A DNA stretch of 36,538 bases, from assembly GCA_004352715.1 (NCBI GenBank), contig SCFE01000088.1, positions 1,515,146 to 1,551,683 on the forward strand. The letters are read 5' to 3'. A program made the translations under genes and the position numbers. This DNA is from Hofstenia miamia (lineage: Eukaryota > Xenacoelomorpha > Acoela). This document shows, one piece after another, positions 8,021 through 17,875 of the stretch (the first letter of the stretch is position 1; each line of letters starts with the position of its first letter). Under the pieces are notes generated by a model that did no database searches, was not told the DNA's origin, and worked only from the letters and a program-made list of their open reading frames with translations.

Positions 8021-8365
8021 TCACCAGTTCCCAGGGAGTCTGAGAGCTTTCCTCAGGACTCTTGTTGTACCTAACAATGCTGCCTTCTGTGCTACCACTC
8101 CTCCCCACTTTGGTACATCCAACTTCTCCAAGTATCTCTTATGCTTCTTACTAACTGTTCTTTGTGCACCTACTACTACCAGGAATACTTCAACCTTCTT
8201 TAACTTCCACAGCCTTTCTATTTCCTCTGCCAACTCTCTATACTTGTCTATCTTCTCTTTCTCCTTGCTTTCTACATTTCTATCCTTTGGTACTGATATG
8301 TTTATCACTGTTCCTAATCTTTTATCTTTGTCTACCACTACTATGTCTTGTTGGAATAGTTGATG
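8021..8365 (-). pseudogene. 5'-truncated LINE, C-terminal tail of ORF2
   Basis: Encodes the last ~110 residues of a non-LTR retrotransposon polyprotein. The recognisable blocks are VINISVPKDRNVESKEKEKI, DKYRELAEEIERLWK, VVVGAQRTVSKK, and QKAALLGTTRVLRKAL just before the stop. This tail is common at the C-terminus of invertebrate LINE reverse transcriptases. Everything upstream (RT, endonuclease) is absent, as expected of a 5'-truncated insertion. Its right edge abuts gypsy protease sequence, so it probably inserted into that element. Confidence 0.75.
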
Positions 8366-8701
8366 AGGCAATTGTTGTCAGATAGGAAGTCTATTCCAAT
8401 TATCATTTCATATGGTAGAGGTTGATTCATCATATCTATTTTCAAATTTCACATTGTTGATTGTTAATCTTGCATTCTTTACAGTGCCTTTTATATTTAA
8501 ATAATCACTTGAGGCAATTATTAGACTTGTATTATTAGTTGTTATGTCATCTCTATTCCATCCAATTGTTTGAGTGCAGGTGTCAGCCATGATTGTTATG
8601 GAGGCACTGGTGTTGACAGTTGATTTTATGTTGAAGTTCTTTATAGTTATTGGTATCAAATTTCTTTCAAATAGATCTGTCACAATCAGTAGCTCTTTCA
8701 C
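8345..8701 (-). pseudogene. Retropepsin-like protease of a gypsy element, inactive
   Basis: Minus-strand frames here resemble a retroviral-type aspartic protease. VNTSASITIM sits where the active site DTGAS is expected, with Asp changed to Asn and Gly to Ser. After a frameshift near 8408, MIIGIDFLSDNNCLIN matches the conserved C-terminal ILGxDFL block. The same block is found in the plus-strand fragment at 36151-36538. With the catalytic Asp lost it cannot cleave Gag-Pol. It lies downstream of gag and its zinc knuckle, as usual. Confidence 0.72.
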
Positions 8702-8749
8702 TCAGTCTTGGGCTAGCGCCCTTATTTGTTTAAATCATCTTTGTTGGAG

Positions 8750-9139
8750 TCTGATTATTCATGGTTTTCAAGGTCTTTGGCAGTATAGTAGCCGTCTTCT
8801 TTGATCAGGTAAACGAGTTTTTTACAATCAGGCTTCAGATGGCCTTTTTCACCACACTTTTTACATTTAACCAAGGGAAAGTTTTCTGGTTTTTCTGCAA
8901 TTGCTTTCTGTAAGTTGTCATTTTTTGCAAATGTGCAAAAAGGTTGGAATGAGGTTATTGGTGGTTGTCCTCATTGTCAGTTGACTCTTTCATTATTTTC
9001 TAGAGTTAATCATCTATATCGCATTTGTTTTTTAATCTAGTTTTCATTGATTGTGGTAAACCTGCATAGATATATGAGTACAGATTTTGGGGTAGTATCT
9101 GTTTTCTTCTTGTGATAAGCAAAGTAATCAATGGACTTT
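8750..9139 (-). pseudogene. gag: Gag nucleocapsid region with CCHC zinc knuckle
   Basis: At 8824-8865 the minus strand encodes CKKCGEKGHLKPDC, a perfect CX2CX4HX4C zinc knuckle, the RNA-binding signature of retroelement nucleocapsid. Upstream, YPKICTHIYAGLPQSMKTRL continues the capsid C-terminal region in another frame. Stops and shifts interrupt the region. Confidence 0.8.
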
Positions 9140-9505
9140 TTAGATGTAAATGATTACATCTTCGTTTTTTTCTAGGCAGCATGTGTACAATTGCATCTGG
9201 TGCTGTTTTCTAGTACACTCATTGTCAAATTGATCATTCATTGCAGAGACAAGTTTATCATAGTCTGTTTTCATATTAGCATCCAAGTTTAGATAGACTT
9301 GTAGAGCTCTGTCTTTGAGGAAGAGAGGCATTTGGGTGGCTCTGTTTTGTTTCATACCATGTTGTTGTATTAGATAAATTTCAAAAAGAATTATCCATTC
9401 GTGAAAGATTTGGCCCTTTATGTTGAATTTTCCTGTGAAGTATTGTGACATTTTTGAAGTTTTAAATCTGCTTATAGGGGCAGATCTGGTAGAAAGGATA
9501 CACAT
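9140..9505 (-). pseudogene. gag: Gag capsid domain of a gypsy element
   Basis: An open stretch of about 120 codons with the retrotransposon-gag pattern: YFTGKFNIKGQIFHEWIILF, then MPLFLKDRALQVYLNL, then DYDKLVSAMNDQF. In gypsy elements this is the capsid part that assembles the virus-like particle. The following knuckle at 8824-8865 and the protease at 8345-8701 complete the gag-PR order on this strand. Which LTR family it belongs to is not certain; LTR copy B with its polypurine tract is the nearest possible 3' end. Confidence 0.8.
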
Positions 9506-10018
9506 TTCTTTGATCTTGTGTTTAGAGTTGCTTAGATATGTGAGGGTGTTGTGGGTGCAGGCAGCAGCAAGGCTTTCTGGATGCAGGCGGGCTCTGTAGT
9601 GGCAGCAGTGGCTGCAGTGATAGCTGTGGGTGCAAGGCTGTTGGCTGATACAGGTTCTGTTTGGGTTGCATCAGATCTGTTATGGTCTCTAGAATGTTTG
9701 TTCTGAAGACATTTAAGTTTTCTCAGATTGATGATTCTAGGTTTGAGAATTGTTTTTGTGTGACGTAGGAGGTTTCATGTTGGGGTGATGCAATTTGTGA
9801 TAATTGGTTTTCTAGAGTTTCCATTCTGGCTTCAAGATCATTTATGTGGTTTGTTTGATCTATGATGATTTCCATCAGTGCATTTTTGTTTAAAGTTTTC
9901 AAACTTGCTATTGTATAATTCACCATGTTAGTACAGCAAGCTAAGTGAGGAGAAGGTATAGTGGCAGTAAGGCAGTTGTTGGTATCCATTGTAATATGAC
10001 TAGGCTTAAGATTCCATT
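9506..10018 (-). pseudogene. gag: Gag N-terminal region, first copy, with Ala/Thr/Pro linker
   Basis: Minus strand 9989-9723 encodes an 88-codon ORF with a coiled coil (INDLEARMETLENQLSQIA). The next 200 bases are unusually GC-rich and encode an Ala/Thr/Pro-rich low-complexity linker (APTAITAATAATTEP) leading to the capsid region. The segment from about 9700 to 10018 is repeated almost identically at 10040-10359. Confidence 0.65.
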
Positions 10019-10039
10019 NNNNNNNNNNNNNNNNNNNNN
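10019..10039. other. Assembly gap of 21 Ns
   Basis: Unresolved bases flanked on both sides by the same ~320-bp sequence. Confidence 0.98.
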
Positions 10040-10063
10040 TGTTCTGAAGACATTTAAGTTTTC

Positions 10064-10330
10064 TCAGATTGATGATTCTAGGTTTGAGAATTGTTTTTGT
10101 GTGACGTAGGAGGTTTCATGTTGGGGTGATGCAATTTGTGATAATTGGTTTTCTAGAGTTTCCATTCTGGCTTCAAGATCATTTATGTGGTTTGTTTGAT
10201 CTATGATGATTTCCATCAGTGCATTTTTGTTTAAAGTTTTCAAACTTGCTATTGTATAATTCACCATGTTAGTACAGCAAGCTAAGTGAGGAGAAGGTAT
10301 AGTGGCAGTAAGGCAGTTGTTGGTATCCAT
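10064..10330 (-). pseudogene. gag: Gag N-terminal region, second copy
   Basis: Encodes exactly the same 88 residues as 9723-9989, starting at an ATG in the sequence ACAATGGATACC. The DNA copies differ by a single T near the left edge (about 9720 versus 10061). Near-identity on both sides of a small gap points to an unmerged assembly overlap rather than a true duplication. The real gag start is at 10330 (or 9989 once collapsed). Confidence 0.6.
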
Positions 10331-10481
10331 TGTAATATGACTAGGCTTAAGATTCCATTCAGTAAAAGAGTATTATTTGATACAGTTTGACATGACAGGT
10401 GGCGGTGCTTGGCAAATATAATAAAACTTACGATTTCGATAAGGTGTCGAAGTTTTAAGAGCAACAGAATGTTGTTTTGAC

Positions 10482-10496
10482 GTAAGAGGGTCACCA
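10482..10496 (-). other. Possible primer binding site
   Basis: The minus strand reads TGGTGACCCTCTTAC about 150 bases upstream of the gag ATG. TGG followed by a tRNA-like 3' complement is typical of the PBS just inside a 5' LTR. The sequence to its right does not end in CA and is not homologous to either LTR family, so this is weak. Confidence 0.3.
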
Positions 10497-10499
10497 TCT

Positions 10500-10681
10500 A
10501 GCATCATAATAGTTGGCCCTAAGAGCAGTGCAAAAACATAGTGATAGTGTGGTGATAGTATTTTTTGTCATTCAGATAAAGCATCTTATAGAATTGCTTT
10601 GGCATAAACAATTTAGAGTAGCAAACATTTGTAATAAATTATAATAACTACTGCGAATATTAACTCCAGTTACATCTAAGA
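10500..10681. other. AT-rich noncoding segment
   Basis: Nothing recognised between the possible primer site and the solo LTR. Confidence 0.5.
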
Positions 10682-10686
10682 ATATG

Positions 10687-11153
10687 TGGCGATCAGTGCC
10701 TAAGCAAGACAACAAGCTGCCATCTAGAATGTACAAAAGTCTGGATCAACTAAACTCCAAAACTGAACGAGCTTAAGCAGCTTACATAGACAGGTCAGGA
10801 CGTCCTACACCTGAATACGTACTCCACTCACTCCCCCTCATCTTGATAGAAGATTTAGCTGCTCATAGCCATCTGAATGAACGTATATGAGAGCAATGAT
10901 AAGCCTGGTATTAAACCAAAACAATTTATTAAATGTTTGCTCACACAAAGTCCCTATTTATACAGAGTAATTAATAATACGCATTACACATGCCAAAGGC
11001 AGAACAAAAATGTAAACACTAAACAATGTGATTGGGTAGATGACTATGTGCGGGAACATAGAAAGAATTAGCTTAATCGATAGAGAGACAACTCCTAGCG
11101 GCGGTGAGAGGAAGTGCGTGGGAATTCTTGTACGTAAAGGACCCGATTGTACA
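10687..11153 (-). repeat. Solo LTR, family 2, with 5-bp target duplication
   Basis: Plus-strand ends are TGGCGATCAG..GATTGTACA (TG..CA). The 467 bp match the LTR at 28332-30631 once the inserted hAT is removed. The direct repeat ATATG lies exactly at both borders (10682-10686 and 11154-11158), the 5-bp duplication expected of gypsy integration. No polypurine tract or interior follows, so it arose by LTR-LTR recombination. Confidence 0.9.
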
Positions 11154-11158
11154 ATATG

Positions 11159-11617
11159 CNCTGTAAGGTGTTTGTAATTTGAGGATATAAGTTTAGCTCA
11201 ATTAAACAGTTTTATTGTATTTATTGTATGCTTTGTTACAATTTGATTGGTAAGGAATGTATAATCCGGAATTTGTCTTTTTTATGTACCAACTAATTTC
11301 GTATTTCTTAGTAAAATTGTGTATGCCACACATCTGTTTTCTACAATTTTTGATGTGATGGTTGCAAAAAATCATACGTCAGGGAAACATTTGATGACAA
11401 GAATGAAAGAGCATATTAACGGACATCTAAGATAATTATGCATGAATACCAAGCTAACATATATATATATATATATATATATACACAACATCCTAAAATA
11501 GGCGAAGCTTTAATCTTCAGGCAAACAAAGAAACATAAATTACTAAATAAGCAACAAAGCATGATAACATGAAATTTATTCTAGTGTGCATGCAGAAATT
11601 TTGTATTATAATAGCAT
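11159..11617. other. Noncoding; (AT)n microsatellite at 11459-11483
   Basis: AT-rich sequence with an isolated N at 11160 and a short dinucleotide array. No gene seen. Confidence 0.6.
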
Positions 11618-13161
11618 AGTGACCCACTTGCGATGGTAATGTACGGGATTGCAACTCTGCCACTGATAGATTCCATCAAAAGGCCTGATATAATAAATAA
11701 ATGGTATGCCGATGATGGAAATATACAAAGCTTACAGTGGATGGACAAGCATATGGCTACTTTGTAAATCCACCAAAATGCCAATTGATAGTCAACCAAA
11801 ATATGAAAGAAAAGACCTATAAATTATTCCAATCCACTAATGTAAAAATTACCCTTGGTATAAGAGTTCTTGGTTTTGTAATTGGAAATACAGCATATTG
11901 CGACTTGTTTTGTAATGAAAAAGTAAACACCTATCTTAATATTCTGAGGAAGCTAGGCGACTTCTCGAAAATTTCACCTCACACTTCATATTCATGCCTT
12001 ACACATGGCGTTCAAATAAAATCAATTTTATTACAAGAACAACACCGCGGTTCAACGAAAAACTGAACAACATAGAGAAACTCATAAACGAGAAACTTTT
12101 ACCAAACCTTACTCGAAGGCCTTTCTCCAATGCTCGTGAAAGAGAACTATTCTCTTTGCCAGTCCGAATGGGTGGCCTGCATATCAAATCACTGTCAGAC
12201 TATGAGAACGAATATGAAAACTCAATTAAAGGGACTACTAGTCGAACTAGAACCGCTGCAAACCAGACATGGCGCAACAACACAGGATTATACCTGACAT
12301 ATAGAAAGTATCAGTAACATTATTACAGCAAAAAGCAAATGACGTCCTAGATGCCTTAGAAAGTAAGCAACAATACTCGGTCCGGCTTGCCAAAGAAAAA
12401 CGATCATTCATGTGGTTAAATGCCCTTCCACTCAAACAATACAATTATCATCTAAGAAAGCGAAATTTTCTAGAAGGCATATCGTTAGATATGGATGGGA
12501 TCCGATAAAAATTTCACAATTTTGCCCTTGTGGATGGGAGTTCACAGTTACCCATGATCTTCACTGTGCAAAAGATGAATACACCATTATTCGACACAAT
12601 AAAATTCGTGAAGCTTTTGCATATTTCTTGAAAGATGTATGCTATGATGTTCAAGTCGAACCTAAACTTCAGCCTGTTGATAATCGTACAATTCTCAAAA
12701 CTTACATCCTCAACAGGCGAAGAGATTCGGCTAGATAACAAAGCGAATGGCCTTTGGGGAATGTCTTTTGAAAGAATACTTTGATGTAAGGGTTTTCAAC
12801 CCCATCTCGAAGAGTTGTCCAAAAACGATAAAAGATGCATATCGATATCACGAGGGGCTCAAAATTGAAATATGAAGAACGAATCATCAACGTTGAGCAT
12901 AGCTCCTTCCGTGCCTTGATCTTTGCGACGACTGGAGGATGCAGCCGCTCAACTCATAAGACCATTAAGCAAATTGCTCTGAAAGTAGCGGAGAAGAAGA
13001 AGGAGTCTTACGCAGATGTAATCAGGCATCTCAGAACTGAAATCAGCTTTGCACTTCTGAGAAGCACAATATTGTATCTGCGTTGTTCGAGAGCACTCAA
13101 AGAAAACATTCCAATAGAAAACTCCATTGTTGCCATGTGCACCGAAACGAGGATTATATAA
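11618..13161 (+). pseudogene. Non-LTR-type reverse transcriptase, 3' half, decayed
   Basis: Recognisable blocks run in order across shifting frames. SDPLAMVMYGIATLPLID corresponds to the QGDPL motif; WYADDGN is the catalytic YADD box; YGYFVNPPKCQLIV follows it; then YSCLTHGV, LPNLTRRPFSNARERELF and LPVRMGGLHI make the thumb. Further on are CPCGWEFTVTHDLHCAKDE and IIRHNKIREAFAYFLKDV, then LWGMSFE and FDVRVFNP, and VEHSSFRALIFATTGG. The last blocks resemble the PD-(D/E)XK-like C-terminal part that accompanies this RT in other invertebrate genomes. Frameshifts occur near 11764, 12060, 12310, 12728, 12776 and 12865. I cannot assign a clade. The 5' part is missing. Confidence 0.75.
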
Positions 13162-13614
13162 ACAATGCTAGCCATTTGAATTTAAAGCTAGACTTATAAC
13201 ATATCCTTCATTCAGATTGCTTTATTACCTATTTGCGGAAATCACATACATGTCACATGTGTAGAAAACAATCCTCGCATACAATTACATACATTTGAAG
13301 AAGTGCATAGACTGCAAACGAATGAAGCTACTTGTGAAGAGGATATCGACAAACTACACAATTCAATACGTAATTGAACTTTAATATTCTTAACATTAGA
13401 AATATTAGTTAATAGTAACAAAATAATTGGATTTTTAAATGTATAGGTAATTTTGAATGATTGTAATTATAATTTTGTATCAAATAAAAAACTAACATTA
13501 GCTTTGTAAATAGTATGATTTTTGTTTTCATTAATGACGCTATTTTGAGAAGCCATCAGTTTATATTTAATTGTTTTACCTTCTCTCAATAAAGATTACC
13601 TTATCTTAAAAAAA
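13162..13614 (+). other. 3' untranslated region and tail of the RT element
   Basis: AATAAA at 13588-13593 is followed by GATTACCTTATCTT and an A7 run ending at 13614, a typical non-LTR retrotransposon 3' end with a CTTA-like repeat tail. A 51-codon open stretch near 13215-13377 has no recognisable similarity. Confidence 0.5.
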
Positions 13615-13650
13615 GCCTAGTGAATAGTAAATATTTATTTACCCGCTTAT

Positions 13651-13690
13651 TTTTTACTGATGATGATTTTCAGAATCGAAGCCGGTCTAT
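13651..13690 (+). other. Hammerhead-ribozyme-like core, probably decayed
   Basis: CTGATGA (13657-13663) is followed by a stem-loop GATT-TTCAG-AATC and then GAAG and CCGGTC. This is the CUGANGA / stem II / GAAA / GUC order of hammerhead ribozymes found in Penelope-like elements and retrozymes. The last A of GAAA is G here, and stem I pairing is poor, so it is at best an inactive relic. Confidence 0.3.
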
Positions 13691-13737
13691 ATTTTTCATA
13701 GCGTTTAAAAATCTATATGTATATAAATAAATAAATA

Positions 13738-13740
<3 letters not shown>

Positions 13741-13772
<32 letters not shown>

Positions 13773-13939
13773 TATAAAAGACACCGATTTCGCTCGTCAA
13801 TAGATGAATCTACTATTAAATTTGCTTAATAAAAACTCAATATTTTTTAATAAACCCACGGTGCACATTAGTACATCGTATTTGTAGGAATTTTGTATAA
13901 AAATAACATTTCCGTATATATATATATATATATATATAT
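13741..13939. repeat. (TA)n microsatellites flanking the scaffold gap
   Basis: Dinucleotide arrays at 13741-13770 and about 13914-13939. The second runs straight into the gap and probably caused it. Confidence 0.95.
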
Positions 13940-14939
13940 NNNNNNNNNNNNNNNNNNNNNNNNNNNNNNNNNNNNNNNNNNNNNNNNNNNNNNNNNNNNN
14001 NNNNNNNNNNNNNNNNNNNNNNNNNNNNNNNNNNNNNNNNNNNNNNNNNNNNNNNNNNNNNNNNNNNNNNNNNNNNNNNNNNNNNNNNNNNNNNNNNNNN
14101 NNNNNNNNNNNNNNNNNNNNNNNNNNNNNNNNNNNNNNNNNNNNNNNNNNNNNNNNNNNNNNNNNNNNNNNNNNNNNNNNNNNNNNNNNNNNNNNNNNNN
14201 NNNNNNNNNNNNNNNNNNNNNNNNNNNNNNNNNNNNNNNNNNNNNNNNNNNNNNNNNNNNNNNNNNNNNNNNNNNNNNNNNNNNNNNNNNNNNNNNNNNN
14301 NNNNNNNNNNNNNNNNNNNNNNNNNNNNNNNNNNNNNNNNNNNNNNNNNNNNNNNNNNNNNNNNNNNNNNNNNNNNNNNNNNNNNNNNNNNNNNNNNNNN
14401 NNNNNNNNNNNNNNNNNNNNNNNNNNNNNNNNNNNNNNNNNNNNNNNNNNNNNNNNNNNNNNNNNNNNNNNNNNNNNNNNNNNNNNNNNNNNNNNNNNNN
14501 NNNNNNNNNNNNNNNNNNNNNNNNNNNNNNNNNNNNNNNNNNNNNNNNNNNNNNNNNNNNNNNNNNNNNNNNNNNNNNNNNNNNNNNNNNNNNNNNNNNN
14601 NNNNNNNNNNNNNNNNNNNNNNNNNNNNNNNNNNNNNNNNNNNNNNNNNNNNNNNNNNNNNNNNNNNNNNNNNNNNNNNNNNNNNNNNNNNNNNNNNNNN
14701 NNNNNNNNNNNNNNNNNNNNNNNNNNNNNNNNNNNNNNNNNNNNNNNNNNNNNNNNNNNNNNNNNNNNNNNNNNNNNNNNNNNNNNNNNNNNNNNNNNNN
14801 NNNNNNNNNNNNNNNNNNNNNNNNNNNNNNNNNNNNNNNNNNNNNNNNNNNNNNNNNNNNNNNNNNNNNNNNNNNNNNNNNNNNNNNNNNNNNNNNNNNN
14901 NNNNNNNNNNNNNNNNNNNNNNNNNNNNNNNNNNNNNNN
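13940..14939. other. Scaffold gap of 1000 Ns
   Basis: Exactly 1000 undetermined bases, a conventional gap size rather than a measured one. Confidence 0.99.
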
Positions 14940-15096
14940 AAACATCTAAAATATGTGATGCTAGGTAATGCAATGCATGCAGTCAATTATGAAATAACCG
15001 GTTGTTGAACGTAATTTTTTCATTAGAATTTAGCTATGAATTTGAAAATATTCAATTTAAAATAATGTGCATTGCATTTGAAAGGTATTTGTACAA

Positions 15097-15725
15097 ATGA
15101 TGACATCGAAAAAGAATTTGGAGTTTTCAGACAGTAGTGGAGGAACTTATTATATTACTTACTACGATGTTCTCTCTGCATACAAAATTAGCTTATTACG
15201 CTTACTGAACTCTTTAAAAATTGACATTGCTGGTTTGGATTTGGTATGTTCCAATTGCAGAATCTGTTCCATTGATCTCCTTGGCGATGAAGTGGCGATA
15301 ATTGACATGTAATATATTGAAGAACTTTTAGAACCTGAAAAACAGGCATGTTTTTTTGTTGCTGGCTACTTGTCAAAAAGTTATCCCTCACTTCAGAAAT
15401 TGCAGGAAGAAGAAGAACTTGATGAACGTTTTTTACTGACTTAGTTAATCGTGGAGGGCTTTGTCTACCAATTATTGGATTTCCTTCATTTGTGCAGTTT
15501 TGCTATTCAATATTTTCAAAAACTAAGGATGATTTACACTGCATAAAACGGCTGATCCGCATTTTTAAAGTAGTATTATATTCATATTACAAGGACGAAT
15601 TAAATATACCAGCCATCTGTTTGAAATCTATGGCGTATATTTTTCTTAAAGGTGTTATGAAGGCTAAATTGGATTCTTCACAAGAAAATTGCTGTCGAAA
15701 AATGTCAAAATTTTGTAAATTATAA
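15097..15725 (+). pseudogene. Decayed DNA transposase C-terminal region
   Basis: A plus-strand frame from ATG 15097 runs through one in-frame TAA at 15310 to about 15440 and shifts once to reach 15725. LVCSNCRICSIDLL, then EPEKQACFFVAGYLSKS, then after the shift LVNRGGLCLPIIGF, are spaced like the C-terminal part of P-element/THAP9-like transposases, where a VAGY motif precedes a LVxRGGL motif. The catalytic N-terminal part is not visible and may lie in the adjacent gap. No terminal inverted repeats found. The family assignment is tentative. Confidence 0.45.
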
Positions 15726-17129
15726 TTATAAATTATACTATTTAGTTGTGAATTAATTAAAAGTCCACTTTATAAAATATACCAAAAATTTCTATAACAC
15801 TTGAAATTTACGAGGATGCATATTTGAAGAAACTATGTATTTATAGTTGACAAAAACGGTCTATGCTACATAATTAACATTACTTCTTTGCGGTTTTGGG
15901 CCTGCAGTCTCACTACACGAGTGTTTGCGTTAACCGCCTGTTTATTTCGTACTCCACGGATTAGGCCCAAAGCCCGTGTCGTCTTCAACTCTGGCCCAAA
16001 TGCCTCTCCGAAAAATTCAAAATAAAACAAGAAATCGCTTGCTATCGTATAAAGTTTACTACTACCGTAAGTGAAATAATATTCGTAAAACTACGAAAAT
16101 AAGATGAGGATATCTGCGATGATGGTCTGGTCTGCTAAATCAAAAAAACGAACCGTTCTTCACTTTTGCAGTCATACAATGAGCTACTAACAGGGCATAT
16201 ATTTGAAAGTCAAATCTCCCAATAATTATTGGATATGTAGGACATCAGAGTATTTGATTAGGTTACCGCGGTTACTAGTAGGTTATTGATCGGTTAGTAG
16301 AAGTGATTTGTAATCTAAATTACCACAATTTGCCCACTCTATCCATCATGTTTAAAATCCAGGGTTGAGAGGCTCTTTGTTGAGAAAATATTTTTATAAG
16401 AGGCACTATGTAGCGTCCTAGTTTTTAAAATATGATTTTAAATGCCCTAATTTGTGTAATATAGGATTTTGAGGCCGTTCAGTTGAATATTTTACTAGTA
16501 AATGCCGAGAGTCGCTCTGTGTATGGTATAGAGGTTGGCGCCGCCGCCAGTTGACTATACTATTGGCGGCGCAGACCAGAAAGGTCAGTGGCGGCTGAGC
16601 GACATCTATAGAACTGGACTAGACTGTATAATATTCCATATAAAAATCCCATAAGGCCTACAGTTCTGAAAAAAACTGTATAAGATGCAGCAGTATTGTG
16701 AAACTATCTATCTGAAAAAGGGTTCATCATGCGCTTACAGGCAATCTGATTAATAAGGCAGAACCTAATCAATGTTAAAAGTCAAAACCACATCAAGGAC
16801 GTTAAGTGCGGTTTCCTTTTTAATACACATTTCCTTTGTCTTGACATACTTTTAGTAGGTTTGGATATCAATCTGCTCACCCATCTAAATTTTAGGTAAA
16901 GGAAAATGGCCTTAGGATTTTTGTTAATATGCACAGATCAGCAATTAAAACAATCACATTTCTTAAAAAAGCAATTTAATTTTTACCTAATTATACTTGG
17001 CCATAATTTGAATGATAAACATGTAAACAATAAAACTTTATATATTATATTATTGTTTTTTTGAAGCAGCTGTATGCTATAATTTAAACAGTAATATCTG
17101 TATAGTTTGATATGCTATATGATCACCAA
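15726..17129. other. Noncoding; two GC-rich inverted repeats
   Basis: No gene supported. TTTGGGCCT (15895-15903) pairs with AGGCCCAAA (15963-15971). GTCGCTC/GAGCGAC (16511-16517, 16597-16603) encloses GCGCCGCC/GGCGGCGC (16538-16545, 16565-16572). These GC-rich islands stand out from the AT-rich surroundings. Confidence 0.5.
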
Positions 17130-17771
17130 CCCAGATAACAATTTTGGTTGTTTTTACGTTGTTTATAGTTGTTTCATACTTTTGGTTGTTCCAGCAACCA
17201 CTAACATCATAATAACAACTTTAGTAAAAAATAATCAGTGAGCAGATGCTTACAAATAAAACGCGTTTTGTTATTTTTTACTAGATACTTTTATATAAAA
17301 AAGGATTTGCAAAACCTTTTTTAAATTTTTAATTTGTGAAAAATTATAATAAGTGAATTTTCAAAATAATTTATTCATGAATATTTGGACACCTTGATAT
17401 TGACTGTTAAATAACATAAGTTACAATTGAGCTGAAGAGATTTTTCACGACTTAAGAAAGTACTATTTTAAAATTGTGGTTAATTTTAGATTTTTAAATT
17501 TTTGTTAAATTTGGCAGATTTTTATCCTCATTGTTACCATTTATATACAAGACATTCATTTACATCTTTAACAAATGTTTGCCTTGAATATGCTTGACAG
17601 TATCTCAATGATAGTGGTCTGCTCTTTGTTGGGCTTGTTTGTTTAAACAGCAATGTTTGAACAGAAAAGCAATATAAAATATTATTTTGCAAATACGTTG
17701 TTTTTGACACAAAAAATCAACCACATAACAACCCAAAACAACGTTGTTTAGCCTTTAAATTGTTATCTGGG
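17130..17771. mobile_element. MITE with CCCAGATAAC termini
   Basis: The left end CCCAGATAACAATTT is mirrored by AAATTGTTATCTGGG at the right end: a perfect 15-bp terminal inverted repeat. The 642-bp body has no ORF. The subterminal parts carry repeated GTTGTT/AACAAC motifs on opposite strands. No unambiguous target duplication is visible (AA at most). It looks like a non-autonomous DNA transposon; the superfamily is not determined. It lies just downstream of the LDLa gene. Confidence 0.75.
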
Positions 17772-17875
17772 AAAGATTTATTGAACTTAACAAATTTAAG
17801 CATATATATTTTTTACATCTAATCATAATAAAATTTGTATTCATTGAACGTATATATTCAATATGTATAAAAAAC

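Noticed and set aside
13797-15008. Four ~370-codon open frames
   Set aside because: They consist almost entirely of undetermined residues from the 1000-N gap.
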